Below, piece after piece: positions 1 to 11,211 of a stretch of DNA of 64,000 nucleotides. The translations under genes were made by a program, and so were the position numbers. The stretch lies in NCBI RefSeq assembly GCF_023898315.1, contig NC_064618.1, positions 246,921,076 to 246,985,075 on the forward strand, given 5' to 3'. The notes below the pieces were generated by a model, which saw only the letters and a program-made list of their open reading frames with translations, was not told where the DNA came from and searched no databases. The first letter of the stretch is position 1, and each line of letters begins with the position of its first letter. The DNA comes from Schistocerca nitens. Taxonomy: Eukaryota > Arthropoda > Insecta > Orthoptera > Acrididae.

Positions 1-243
1 GACACACAATGGCCCGCAAGTGTGGCAAGTACTAGGAAATGGATTGGTAGCCTGTTGTTAAGTTTTCGTATCCATCTACTTGTTTGTAACATAATAAAAT
101 ATAAGATTTATGCTTGTCTAATATACTGAGAGAACATACCTCAAGTAGTTCAGCCAACCAGTATTGGGAGGAAGAACAAAAGCTATACAAAACTATTACA
201 TCTGTATAGAAACAATCATATTGTAAACAGTAATATTTAGTTT
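1..243. other. TACC intron sequence, no feature seen
   Basis: AT-rich sequence left of the first inverted-repeat element. Its last 13 bp (231-243) form the left copy of that element's target duplication. Confidence 0.5.
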
Positions 244-1160
244 ATAATAGAGGGAAACATTCCACGCAGGAAAAATATATCTAAAAACAAAGATGATGTG
301 ACTTACCATACGAAAGCGCTGGCAGGTCGATAGACACACAAACAAACACAATCATACACACAAAATTCTAGCTTTCGCAACCAACGGTTGCTTCATCAGG
401 AAAGAGGGAAGGAGAGGGAAAGACGAAAGGATGTGGGTTTTAAGGGAGAGGGTAAGGAGTCATGCCAATCCCGGGAGCGGAAAGACTTAACCTTAGGATT
501 TCTATGTGGGAATGACCAGCAACAAACTGTCCATTCGCATGAATGGACACAGGCAGACAGTGTTTGTTGGTAATGAGGATCACCCTGTGGCTAAACATGC
601 CTTGGTGCACGGCCAGCACATCGTGGCACAGTGTTACACCGTCCGGGTTATCTGGATACTTCCCACTAACACCAACCTGTCAGAACTCCGGAGATGGGAA
701 CTTGCCGTTCAGTATGTCCTCTCTTCTCGTTATCCGCCAGGCCTCAACCTCCGCTAATTTCAAGTTGCCGCCGCTCATACCTCACCTGTCTTTCAACAAT
801 ATCTTTGCCTCTGTACTTCTGCCTCGACTGACATCTCTGCCGAATCTCTTTGCCTTAACAAATGTCTGCTTGTGTCTGTATATGTGTGGTTGGATATGGG
901 TGTGTGTGCGAGTGTATACCTGTCCTTTTTTCCTCCTAAGGTAAGTCTTTCCGCTCCCGGGATTGGAATGACTCCTTACCCTCTCCCTTAAAACCCGCAT
1001 CCTTTCGTCTTTCCCTCTCCTTCCCTCTCCTTCCCTCTTTCCTGATGAAGCAGCCGTTGGTTGCGAAAGCTAGAATTTTGTGTGTATGATTGTGTTTGTT
1101 TGTGTGTCTATCGACCTGCCAGCACTTTCGTATGGTAAGTCACAACATCTTTGTTTTTAG
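244..1160 (+). mobile_element. Penelope-like inverted-repeat element with GIY-YIG fragment
   Basis: Long inverted repeats of about 200 bp (roughly 282-490 and 940-1160) share CTAAAAACAAAGATG/CATCTTTGTTTTTAG, a GCTTTCGCAACC block and CCCGGGAGCGGAAAG. A 13-bp direct repeat, TAATATTTAGTTT, lies at 231-243 and 1161-1173, as expected for a target duplication. The central plus-strand reading holds GMTSNKLSIRMNGHRQTVF, then DHPVAKHALVHGQHI. This resembles the GIY-YIG nuclease of Penelope-like elements (YIGET..LRTRIKEHR, then ALAEHALRTGH). I recall near-identical repeats throughout Schistocerca assemblies. The element is non-autonomous and has no reverse transcriptase. The family call is an inference from the nuclease motif and the structure. 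Confidence 0.7.
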
Positions 1161-1173
1161 TAATATTTAGTTT

Positions 1174-1690
1174 GTGTGATGCGGGTTGCGTTCTTGGAAC
1201 AAACTTCACTTTGGAAGCAGTTGCCGATAAGGACTACTTATTACAATGTCAAACCTTACAAAAACATATTTGAGCTTCATTTTATTTCTTGATAATTTCT
1301 TCGCCAGTCTACACAACTGTGTTTTTATTTGTGTTCAGAGCTGCACAGTTCTATCGATTAAATATTTGACGGAGAGCAGCTGTCCACCCTTGAGGTTTTC
1401 AGTTTCAAAGTAGGCATGTAACGTGCAAACCATTTATTTCAACAGAACTTGCATGCCAATCCCCTGACCGAGAGAACAATTTGGAACTTTTCCACTCATG
1501 ACCTTCGATGAACTATCTTGGACACTGTTCAATATCACACAACAAATAAAAGTATCAACATATAACACTTTCAGCAATAAAATAGATGACAAACAAAATC
1601 ACAGGGTCCAATGATCAAACAGGATAGCCAGCTGCCCGTAACTTGAAAGTGCGAGCAGCAAGTGTTCAGGTTGTGGACTCAAGGTTTGGC
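1174..1690. other. TACC intron sequence, no clear feature
   Basis: AT-rich sequence between two Penelope-like copies. No convincing coding, RNA or repeat structure is visible. Confidence 0.4.
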
Positions 1691-2740
1691 AATTTCAGAT
1701 GGTTACTGCAGCAACAGGCATCATGAGATTGGAGGAATGCGGTCTGGGCCTACCATGTGGCCTCGTCCCTGCTATTTCCATCATAGCTGTCAATCCTGAA
1801 CACACTATAATGGTAGCAAGAGAAGGGTGCCAGGCACAGCATCTGGAGGCTATGGGAGAGAGGGGAGGGGGAAGCGAGAAAGAGGAGCAGAGAAGGGGAA
1901 AAGGTCAGTGGCTGTTTTCAGTGTATGGCCCCCATGAGGGTGAGGGGGTGTGATTTGGGAGGAGGTGATAGTTTTGGTGTAAGTTGGTAGTCAGAGCCAT
2001 ATAAAAAGCTGTACAATAATTGCAGCAGAGGTGGTGTATGATGTGGCTGCTTTCACAAGGTGTCTGGCCTATGTCGTTTTAGGATATTTCTGTGACAAGA
2101 CAGGAGTAGGAAGTGCTGAGTGGGTGGATAGGGCAGGTCCATGGATCTTCCATAGTGTTATGGTTCAGGTTGTAGTTCAGTTTCGCCAGTTTGGGGTGGT
2201 GTTTTGTGGTGAATGGGGTGCTGTGTAGTTGCTTCTTGGGGGTTGGGATATGACACGGGAAATCTGTTAGCAAACTAGGTCTGGGTGATAGCTTCTTTCT
2301 ACCAATGCATTTGTGAAACCTTCAGCATACTGTGCATAGTTTTGTCACTGCAGATAAGCCATTCCCAGGAAGCCGGCCTGCATGGGATAATTTTTTGGTG
2401 TGGAAGGGATGCCAGCTGTCGAAATGTGGTACTGTTTGTGGTTGGTGGATTTAATGTGGACAGAGGTGCAAATGGAGCCATCAGGTAGAGGAGGCAGCCA
2501 ACACCCAGGAAGATGGCATGCTGGGTTGAGTAGAAGGTTGGGTAGATGGGGAGAAGGTGTTGAGGTTTGAAGGAATGAGGACTGGTTGTTTTGGCCCTGA
2601 ATCCAGATCGTGAAGGTAGACAAAAGCTTTTTGTTGTGCCCATCCGCAAATTGACAATGTCATTTTTATGGTGAGTAGCAATCCATCCTTTTCATAATAT
2701 TTTTGTTATTCCGCCAAGGACTTTCCAGTATTTAATTTTT
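1690..2740 (-). mobile_element. Decayed Penelope-like element copy
   Basis: The minus strand carries PDGSICTSVHIKSTNHKQYH at about 2345-2480, which resembles the Penelope RT C-terminus (DGSL.TSVYRKPTHTDQYL). Further on comes a segment around 2000-2050 with SYTTSAA/HHLCCNYC, the region just before a GIY-YIG domain. The right end (TTGTTGTGCCCATCCGC, then GGTGAGTAGCAATCC and TTTTCATAATATT) matches the terminal repeat I recall for this locust family and resembles the ends of the 16.1 kb and 50.5 kb copies. The copy is heavily decayed and its left limit is approximate. Confidence 0.6.
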
Positions 2741-2826
2741 ACCTTAATGGTCTTATTGCGAGATATAAGTAGGAAGAAGCAATATATTGTTTGAGTCAGG
2801 TGAAAAGAAACTGAAATAAAACAGAA

Positions 2827-2828
<2 letters not shown>

Positions 2829-2869
<41 letters not shown>
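2829..2869 (+). repeat. (TG)n microsatellite
   Basis: About 20 uninterrupted TG units in the TACC intron, just right of the second Penelope-like copy. Confidence 0.95.
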
Positions 2870-2872
<3 letters not shown>

Positions 2873-3355
2873 CGAAATTATTTTATACTTTTTTGTCAGA
2901 TTAAAACATGTGGTAAGGTAAAAATTTATTTTTATTTATATTATTATTTTTCAGTCTCACCTTATATTATCACCGTAGCGAAATTGGCACAATTGGCACA
3001 TAATACTATATTTCACCCCCTACTCTCTCAGAAGTGTTCGCCCTCTGTCGTCTTTCATTGTGTCCACACAACAGGGGGCAGCCCCCCCCCCCCCCCTCAT
3101 CCCAGCATCTGAGTGACCTGTTACGTATAGGTCCTGTCTATACTTCCTCTGCCTGTCCATCTTTTTTCCCATTCCTAATAGTTTCAGAAGCTAGCTTTAA
3201 TGTTTTTACTTTTAACTGTGAATGTTGACAATAGAAATGTTACCTTATGAAGGCAAATATTGGCCTACCATTGTAACTTTATACTTTTTTTTCTCTCAAG
3301 TAAATTCTCCTTTTTATGCAATACTACATATTTAAACAACTTTTTATTTTTACAG
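2870..3355. other. TACC intron, pre-exon segment
   Basis: AT-rich sequence with a C homopolymer at about 3081-3097, ending in the pyrimidine tract and acceptor of the first exon. Nothing else is recognised. Confidence 0.45.
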
Positions 3356-3480
3356 GAAAAAGTTAAAATCTTGGAGAAAAAGATTGAATCCTTAGAAATA
3401 AAACTGAAAGAAAAGGATGAAAAAGAAAGCAAACTAAACAAGAAAATTGCTGAAATGACTGAAGGACAGGAACAAATAAG
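3356..3480 (+). CDS. TACC: TACC protein, internal exon (start of C-terminal coiled coil)
   Basis: This exon encodes 41 residues plus two bases of a split codon, and the product is highly charged Lys/Glu coiled coil (EKVKILEKKIESLEIKLKEK and onward). The acceptor is a T-rich tract ending TTTTTACAG at 3355 and the donor is AG|GTACCT at 3481. It begins in phase 0 and ends in phase 2, and the next exon supplies the T that completes Ser. TACC proteins dimerise through a long C-terminal coiled coil that recruits XMAP215/Msps to centrosomes and spindle microtubules. This exon alone would be a generic coiled coil. The assignment comes from its phase match with the following exon and its position just before the recognisable TACC domain. 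The N-terminal exons are not in the window. Confidence 0.82.
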
Positions 3481-4622
3481 GTACCTATTCTGTGGATTGT
3501 GGTTGCTTATTTATTGCAGTCAAGCTGTAAGAATCATGTGTCTCTCTTGGTGGATTATCAGTTTTTGAATAGTGGTACTCCAAACTGGATCACAATAGTG
3601 TATAAAAAATCTTTGGTGATTGGATTATTACATTAATTCATGAATAACGTCATAATATTCCTGTAAAATTTTTATTTGACTTGTAGGCTAACATAATTAT
3701 GCTTTGCCTTGGGCTTATTCCATTTCAAATGGCCAAAATTTAAACAAGATCCCCACCATTTTGATGAAATTGTCAACAGGGTGTCTGTACGGGTCCTGCA
3801 TGAAACAGTACCAAATTGTAGCTTGATAAATACTACGATGAGGTCGCTAGCAATGCTTTTGTGAAGGGCAGTTGTCCCGTATTACGACAGATATTAGTAA
3901 ATCACCAGAGTTGTTTTACTGTAGCTCAAGATCTAAGGGGCCTCCCATGCTAAAAATTGGCAAGTCTGCTCAACTTTTTGGTATAACAGCTTAGTTACGG
4001 AAATAATTCGTAGTGTACAGCAGATCACAGTTTGCTGGACAGTATCTCGTAAATCTTGTCATGACAAATTTTGATTGATCATATTTTTGCAGCTTCTATC
4101 GTCTCATAGAGTGACTGAGAGAGATCCTTCTTTTGGGTCAAAATCACCATCAGAAGCAATGTTAGGTGTAATTGCTTCTTGAATTTCACTTATCTTTCTT
4201 TTTGAATAACCTCTGCCATCCATCATAGACACCCTGTTGAAATTTCAGTGGAGAGATCCCAATAGCAATTAAGCTTGCATTGAATGATTCCGATGGATAA
4301 ATTCCTCTGTTACAGCTTCTGACTGTGATGAAGCTGGATTCCGTTTTTTGCTGCAAATTGTTTTCAACACTTTGGGCAAATTTTCTGATCAGCTATTCCC
4401 AGACTGACAATCCGTAACCCATTTTCACAGAATGGTTATTTAATTAAGGTCCACGCGTTCTTTACTTGTAATAACTGCCTTGTCATGACAATATTTATGA
4501 GCTACTTTGGCAGCAAATTGTGAGAAATATGCTGTATGCTAAGCACTTGTTCAGCAACAAGGCTGTTGTACCTAAAATATTGAGCAGAATCACAAAATTT
4601 CGGTGTGGAAGACCCCTTATAT
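3481..4622. other. TACC intron, unidentified
   Basis: No convincing coding potential or repeat ends are visible. The last 8 bp (4615-4622, CCTTATAT) are the left target duplication of the hAT element that follows. Confidence 0.4.
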
Positions 4623-5977
4623 CAGGGGCAGTCAAGATTTCAGCTCGCAGGCTGTGCCTGGGCATGAATACAAAGTGCTCAGTCTTGCTTCACATTACAC
4701 CACTACCATGCCATACCCTCTGAGCACAAGGAGGGGGAAGAGGGGAGAACTGTGAACGCGCCACATACAACTTGGTTATATGCTTCACATTTCTCAACAA
4801 TATAGGTCACAAACTAAGCAAATTTTCATTATTATTAAATAATTTTTGGCACGCTGAAGGCATAATTTTTAATGTGGTATAGACTGCCAGCTTACGGGCA
4901 GAGCGCAGACAGAGTCACAGTGGGTCACACTCCATTTGCCAAGTAATTGTGACTTATTTGGTTTCATAATCCAAAAAGGACTTTCACACAAATACATCGA
5001 TCAAAATATTTTAGCACTTTTGTAACCTCATTATGAATACATGGAAAAACTGTCTGAGGAGAGCATTGTAGACATCGTGGACAGTTTTGACGTAAAAAGA
5101 TTTTGTCATAAATAGAATTACCTCACAAGCCAATCAATTAAATCTGCACATACCCAGGGGTGCTTTCAACTCAAATGGCATAGTCTTGAAAACAGCTCGG
5201 AATCAGATGTAAGATTGACAGTGCCCTCAAAATCATTATAAAACTATCCTTTTAATTCTTTCTAAGCTACAATAAATTCTTCAAACCTCACATTTCCTGG
5301 CGTTAAACGCCAGTGAGCTTAGGAAACTGCACTGTATTTTCCCTTCTGCAACATGATTTCAGAATGTGTTCCTTCTACAATGTGATTTTCTTTTTAAATG
5401 CGTTCCCACCATATCAGAAGAAGTTGCCTTCAGTGTCTTATTCGGGGCAATTTGCAGTCAAGTCCACTTAAAATGTGAATTCTGCACTACATTCCGGGTG
5501 TTGTAATTTTTGTTCCTGCATTCCTTTCTTCTTCAAAAGATTAAACAGTAGCAATTTCAACTAAATCTTTAATTCTTCCTGCATGATATTGCAATGTTGT
5601 TTCATAGCAGATATGCACTACCTGTCACTTAAGTGAATTGAGAATTCTCATCACTCTCTGCTCTCATTCCCATTTATTTTAAAGGATTGTGACGATAGAT
5701 CACTAGACTGCCTCCTTTGTGCAAACAGCTATTGAACCAGTAAACATTCTTCATACCACGAACAAATAAAGTTAAACAGCACTGACAGCATGATTCTGTC
5801 AAAGTCAGAGAGTTGTGTGAACTAAAAAATGCCACACCACAGTGCTAAATGGAATGTTGCTCTGTTCTGAGTACTTCTGAGAAGAACCAAGCAAAGTTAA
5901 GTGACACACCAGGCTTGGCCTGCCCATGGTCCGTACATGCTGCACGTGTGACATTCCACACGCCATGGCCGGCCCTG
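4623..5977 (-). mobile_element. Non-autonomous hAT transposon with transposase C-terminal remnant
   Basis: The ends are CAGGGGCAGTCAAG on the left and, on the opposite strand, CAGGGCCGGCCATG on the right: imperfect terminal inverted repeats of the hAT CAGGG type. They are flanked by near-identical 8-bp repeats, CCTTATAT (4615-4622) and CCTTAGAT (5978-5985), the hAT target-duplication length. Around 5250-4900 the minus strand gives scattered pieces such as DFEGTVNLTSDSELFSRL and YLCESPFWIMKPNKSQLL. These resemble the ZBED/hAT dimerisation region (YLCE.AFS.MK.NKSK.RS). Many stops and frame changes are present and there is no catalytic core. The internal sequence matches a locust repeat I recall. 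Confidence 0.6.
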
Positions 5978-5985
5978 CCTTAGAT

Positions 5986-6860
5986 AATGAGTATAGACCT
6001 GAAAATGTAGCATTTATTTTTAGTGAAATTCACACAAATTTAAAGGGTTGTACCCAATGTGTCTGAAAATGAATCCTTAGTACTTTGAAATTGACTGTTT
6101 AAAAGAAGTGGTGATTGGGAAGAGTTTTACCTGGAATGTTTGCTCTTGCAGAAAATGGACAGTCTTTTTCCAAATTGGTCTTTGCTTGTTTTCTCATTTT
6201 GTGTGTGTTTTAGCTTTCATAAAGTGATTTCTGTTGAGAAACAGCAACATTATCTGGACTGTGAACTGATATAAGGTGTTTGCCAATTTTTCCCCCACCC
6301 TACTCTATAATTACAAAGTCTGCAGAATATGGAATCCAACCTTTTGTTAGTGTCCATAGATGTGGGACTCTTACTTGGCAACAATACAGACAGAACAGAT
6401 GGCCCATGCAAACACACTTGTACCACCTGCTTCTCGCTGGGCAGCCAGCTTTCACTCATGTTGTGTGTTTCTGCTCATGCAGAGCTGACGTAGTCAAAGG
6501 GATCACCAATCCCATCTGACGTTATGAGGGTGGTAATCAAACTCTGTGATGGACTAGTATTTCAGTATTAGTCTCTTCACTCATTTGAAAATAGGAAAAG
6601 AAAACAGTGTGCAACACAAAGCACTAACTAATGCTTGCAGTACCAGGCAATTGCTTGCTGAGCTTGGCAGTGTCGTAAACGAGAAAGTCCTGGCCAAGTC
6701 TCTACTAGTAGTTGACGCAACGACAGTTCAAAACACCCGCCACCTAGAACAGTCACGTTAAAATGTCTGCATTTTACTAACTTTAAGGTACTAGGTCTCA
6801 TGGCTCGTGCCTACTGTGTATTGCTACGTGTGTGTCTTATGAAGGGTATAAATAAAAAGT
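5986..6860. other. TACC intron, unidentified
   Basis: No gene or clear repeat boundary is visible. It ends near a G run (6866-6877) at the start of the decayed LINE. Confidence 0.4.
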
Positions 6861-9385
6861 CAAATGGGGGGGGGGGGTAATGCAGGAGTAGGTCTAATAA
6901 TGAACAAGATCATAGGAATGCTGATAAGACACTACAAACAGCATAGTGAATGCGATATAGTGAGAGAAGGAAAAATTTTAGGTGAATATGGACTGGGGAA
7001 AGGAATGAAAGAATGGTAGAATTTTGCACAGAGCATAATATAATCATTGCAGAGACCTGGTTTAAGAATCATGAGAGAATGTTGCCTATGTGGAAGAGAC
7101 CTGGAGACACCGGAAGGTTTCAGCTTGATTGCATCATGGGTAAGATGGATTTTGGAACCAGATTTTAAATTTTAAGACATTTTCAGGGGCTGATTACCAT
7201 ACATTGTTTTGTGGTTGTGAACTGTAGATTAAAACTGAAAAATTTGCAAAAAGGTAGGAAATTCAAGAGACAGGACCTGGATACGTTGAAAGAACCAGAG
7301 ATTGGTAGAGTTTCAGAGGGAGCATTAAGTAACGATTGACTGAAACACAGAAACTGAATACAGTAGAAGACAAATCAGTGTCTTTGAGAGCTGAACTAGT
7401 GAGGGTAACAGAGGATCAAGTAGGTATAAAGGCATTGCCTAGTAGAAATCTGTGGATCACACAGTAGATATTTAATTGAGGAAAGGAGAAAATACAAAAC
7501 CACAGCAAATGAAGCAAGCAAAATGGAATAAAAACATCTAAACATGAGATCAATAGGGAATGCAAAATGTCTTAAGTAGGAATGGCTAGAGGACAGACAA
7601 ATGTAAGGATATGGAAGCATACATCTTGTTGGAAAAGGTAGATACCACCTGTAGGAAAAGTAAAGAGGCTTACAGAGAAGAGAAAAGCAGCTGTATGAAT
7701 ATTAAGAACTTAGGTGGAAAACTAGTACTAAGCAAAGAAGGGAAAGCTCAGAGGTGGAAAAAGAATGTAGAGGGCTATACAAGGCAATATTATTGAAAGG
7801 TTAAAAGGCATAGATGAAGATGAGGTAGGAGATATGATACTATGAGAATAATTCAACTGAGCACTGAAAGACTGAGGTCTGATTTGGGAGGACAACAGTT
7901 CAAACCCACGTCCAGCCATCCTGATTTAGGTTTTCTGTGATTTCCCTGAACCGGTTCAGTCAAATTCCGGGATGGTTCCTTTGAAAGGGCAAGACAGACT
8001 TCCTTCTGTAATCCAATGGGTCCAACCAACCATCAAGGTCATAACAAGGCCTGAGGAGTAGACGCATTCCATCAGAACTACTGATAACCATGGGAGAACC
8101 AGCCATGACAAAACTGTGCTATCTGGTGTGCGAGAAGTATGAGATCAGAGGAATACCCCCAGACTGCATAAAAGATCTAACAATTCCAACCCTAAAGAAA
8201 GCAGGTGCTGACAAGTGTTAACATTGCTAAATTATCAGTTTAATAAGGCATGGTTGCAAAATACTAAAACACATTCCTTACAGAAGAATAGAGAAACAGG
8301 AGATGATCAAATTCCTGAGAAATGTAAGGACATGCAAGGCAGTACTGACCCTATAATTTCTCTTAGAAGATAAGGAATGACAACTTTATGTTTATAGCAT
8401 TTGTAAGACTTACTTTGACAACATTGACTGGAATACACACTTTGAATTTCTGACAGTAGTAAGAGTAAAATACTAGAAGCGTAAGGCTATTTACAACTGG
8501 ATGGTAGGAGGGCATGGAAGGTGAGCAGTGGTGGAGGATGGAATCGGGCTGATTTGTAGCCTTTCCTTGATATTATTCAATCTGTACATTGAGCAAGCAG
8601 TAAAGAAAAATTAGGAGTAGTTAGGGTTTTGGGAACAGAAATAACAACTTGGAAGTTTGACGATGACTTGTAATCCTCTGAGACAGCAAAGAGCTTGGAA
8701 GAGCAGTTGACTGGACTGGAAAGTGTCCTGAAAGGAGGATGTAAGATGAAAACCAACAAATTCAAAACAAAGGTACTGGAGCATGATAGAATTGAATCAG
8801 GTGATTCTTGGGAATTAGGTTAGGAAACAAGGTGGTAAACATAGTAGATGGGTTTTGCTCTTGGTGCAACAAAATAACTGATGCTCAGCAAAGTAGAGAG
8901 GATATAAAATGTGGAATGACAGTGGCACGAAGAGACTGTGGAGAAAATGAACTTGTTAACATCAAATATGATTTGTGTATTAGCAGATCTTTTCTGTAAG
9001 TATTGGTCTGGAGTATGGCATTGTGTGGAAGCCAAACATGGCCGATAAACAGTTCAAACTAGAAGACAATAGAAGTTTTTGAAGTGTGGTGATAAAGAAG
9101 AATGCTTAAGATTAGATGGTTGATCATGTAAGTAATGAGGTGGTACTGAATATAATTAAGCAGAAGAGAACTTTGTGCCACAACTTACTAAAGGAAGGGA
9201 TTGGTTGATAAGGACACATTCTGAGACATGAAGGAATCACCAATTTCGTATTGGAGAGAAGTGTTGCGGTGGGGGGAGGTTAAAAATTGTAGACAGTAAG
9301 CATGCTTAAAAGCAGTAGGTTGCCGTCATTATTCAGAAATGAAGAGGCTTGCGCAGGGTAGAGTAGCATGGAGAGCTGCATCACA
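6860..9385 (+). mobile_element. Old RTE-type LINE copy, heavily decayed
   Basis: The sequence tracks a very abundant locust LINE consensus in order. Endonuclease-side sequence lies at about 6880-7200 (GGTTTAAGAATCATGA, CTGGAGACACCGGAAGGTTT). A linker follows (GAGAAAATACAAAACC, AGGATGGCTAGAGGAC-like), then RT (TGTATAGCATTTGTAAGAC region near 8400), then the C-terminus at about 8820-9390 (ATGTGGAATGACAGTGGCACG, GACATGAAGGAATCAC, TGGAGAGCTGCATCA). No long frame survives and many indels are present. A SINE interrupts it at 7880-8034. It is older than the RTE copy at 24-27 kb, judged by decay. Confidence 0.65.
7880..8034 (+). mobile_element. SINE inside the decayed LINE
   Basis: The core is a strongly conserved locust-type SINE: GTTCAAACCCACGTCCAGCC, then ATCCTGATTTAGGTTTTC, TGTGATTTCCCTGAA, CGGGATGGTTCCTTTGAAAG and ACTTCCTTC. 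The GTTCAAACC block has the form of a Pol III B box of a tRNA-derived head. The host LINE resumes on both sides (CACTGAAAGAC / AACAAGGCC), and short repeats GAGGTC / AAGGTC flank it. It lacks a long tail. The family is recalled, not searched. Confidence 0.6.
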
Positions 9386-9882
9386 GAAAACAAAATGCCG
9401 TGATCATCAGCTCCTCTTCTTCTTGTATAGACCATTCAGCCACCCGTACTTGACATAGCACCAAAGCATCTAACTCCCTGATACATTGTTGCGTTCATGC
9501 ACTTCCTATTTTGCGAACATGTTTTTATGCATAATGCACATCCTCTTTCCAAATTGTGCTTAAGATTATGTGCAACAGTGAAAATTGGTTAAATTTTCAA
9601 TATTTGTATGCAGAAAATAAAGACATTTCAAAATATCTGTGATAAAATAGTTCATCTGGATAGAATTCAGTATGAAATAACATTTACTAGATGATTTCGT
9701 GTTCTCCCATTTTGAGGCAAAGTTCGCATGTTCTGAGGTTTTTGACGGCGATTTAAAGTGTGGAGTAGACGTACAAACTTTCCACTTCTTTTACATGAGG
9801 TGACTTACTTGAGATTCGCAGCCGATCTTGTTTGCTGGCTGGCTGCTGGAAAACTCTCGACTTCGTCTCCGTAGAATGATGC
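9386..9882. other. TACC intron, unidentified
   Basis: Sequence between the LINE 3' end and the mariner. No feature is seen. Confidence 0.4.
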
Positions 9883-9884
9883 TA

Positions 9885-11209
9885 CGAGGGTAATCCCAAA
9901 AGTAAGGTCTCCTATTTTGTTTATAAGTACAGAACTCTGTTTGTGTGGCAGTTGGTCACACTGTTATGAAGAGTGCTTCACGCACTGTGTGTAAACATGC
10001 GCACGCTGCACTGAGGCGCTCAGTCTTGGCATGGCAGCCGTTGAGAAAGGAGTTCCCATTAGATGTTACTGCCAAGTGCGAATTGTGCGCAGTTATTCAG
10101 TTTTTGAACGCAAAGGGCACTGCGCTGATTGAAATCTATCGCCAATTGACGGAAGTGTATGGAGAGTCGTGCATGGATGTCAAAAATGTTCGTAAGTGGT
10201 GTAGAGAGTTTGCAGCTGGTCTGACCGAAATTCACAATGAACAAAGGAGCGGGAGACCTTCAGTTTCTGAGGAGACAGTGTTGAAGGTTGAGCAACGCAT
10301 GTGTGAAGATCAGCGGATCACCCTGGATGATCTCTCTGTGTTGGTTCATGAGGTTTCCCGAAGCACCACTCACAGAATTTTAACAGACACATTGAACTAC
10401 CGGAAGGTGTGTGCAAGATGGGTACCACGCATGCTGACTGAGGACCACATGCGGCAACAAGTTGATGCTTCCCACACATTTCTTCACCACCTTGCAGCCG
10501 AACAGGACAACTTTCTGGACTCAGTTGTCATGGGTGGCGAAACCTGGGCATACCACTTTACACCTGAGACCAAGCAACAAGCACGCCAGTGGCGGCATCC
10601 TTCGCCAAAGCCGCGGATATTCAAACAAACACAGTCTGCTGGTAAAGTCATGTCAACCATTCTTTGGGATCGGAAAAGGGTATTGTTGGTAGACTTTATG
10701 CCCACTGGGACCACAATTAACGCCAACAGGTACTGTGAGACTGAAACAACTCAAACGTGCAATTCAGAACCGGCGAAGAGGAATGTTGAGCAAGGGCGTA
10801 CACATTCTCCATGACAACGCTCACCCACACATTGCTCGGCAAACTGTTGCTCTTCTACAACAGTTTCAGTGGAACATAATCACCCACCCACCCTATAGTC
10901 CTGACTTGGCACCCAGTGACTATCACTTGTTCCCTAGATTAAAAGAACATTTGGCCGGAAAGCAATTCAGCTCCGATGACCATGTGAAAGAATAGGTTCA
11001 TAACTTTCTGAACAGCATGGCGGCGAGCTGGTATGACATGGGCATACAAAAACTGCCACAGCGTTTAAAAAAATGCATGAACAGAAATGGTGACTGTCGA
11101 AAAATAGCTAAATGTTCAAGCTGTAAACTGATGTAAACTATTGTAGAAATAAACAGGTCTATGTACTTATTAAAAAAAATAGGAGACCTTACTTTTGGGA
11201 TTACCCTCG
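9885..11209 (+). mobile_element. mariner transposon, near full length
   Basis: Terminal inverted repeats CGAGGGTAATCCCAAAAGTA (left, from 9885) and its complement ending at 11209 match perfectly for about 34 bp. They are flanked by the TA target duplication at 9883-9884 and 11210-11211. The 1325-bp length and the internal transposase fit a mariner (Tc1/mariner superfamily). Perfect ends and a mostly readable transposase suggest a fairly recent insertion. Confidence 0.93.
10031..11136 (+). pseudogene. mariner transposase, inactivated
   Basis: This cut-and-paste transposase reads from ATG (MAAVEK) at 10031 to TAA at 11134, about 350 residues, which is normal for the family. A helix-turn-helix region (CMDVKNVRKWCREFAAG, QRSGRPSVSEETV) is followed by the WVPRMLTEDH linker. 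The catalytic region has HDNAHPH and YSPDLAPSDYHLF, the second and third acids of the D,D34D triad. The first acid is lost: the usual GDETW reads GGETW (GGC at 10536-10538). There is a one-base insertion just after the start (about 10047), a frame change near 10740-10755, and an internal TAG at 10993. It would be annotated as SETMAR-like in automatic pipelines. It is not a host gene. Confidence 0.9.
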
Positions 11210-11211
11210 TA

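Noticed and set aside
9945-10814. SETMAR-like host gene
   Set aside because: The frame lies inside perfect mariner inverted repeats with TA duplications and has no SET domain.
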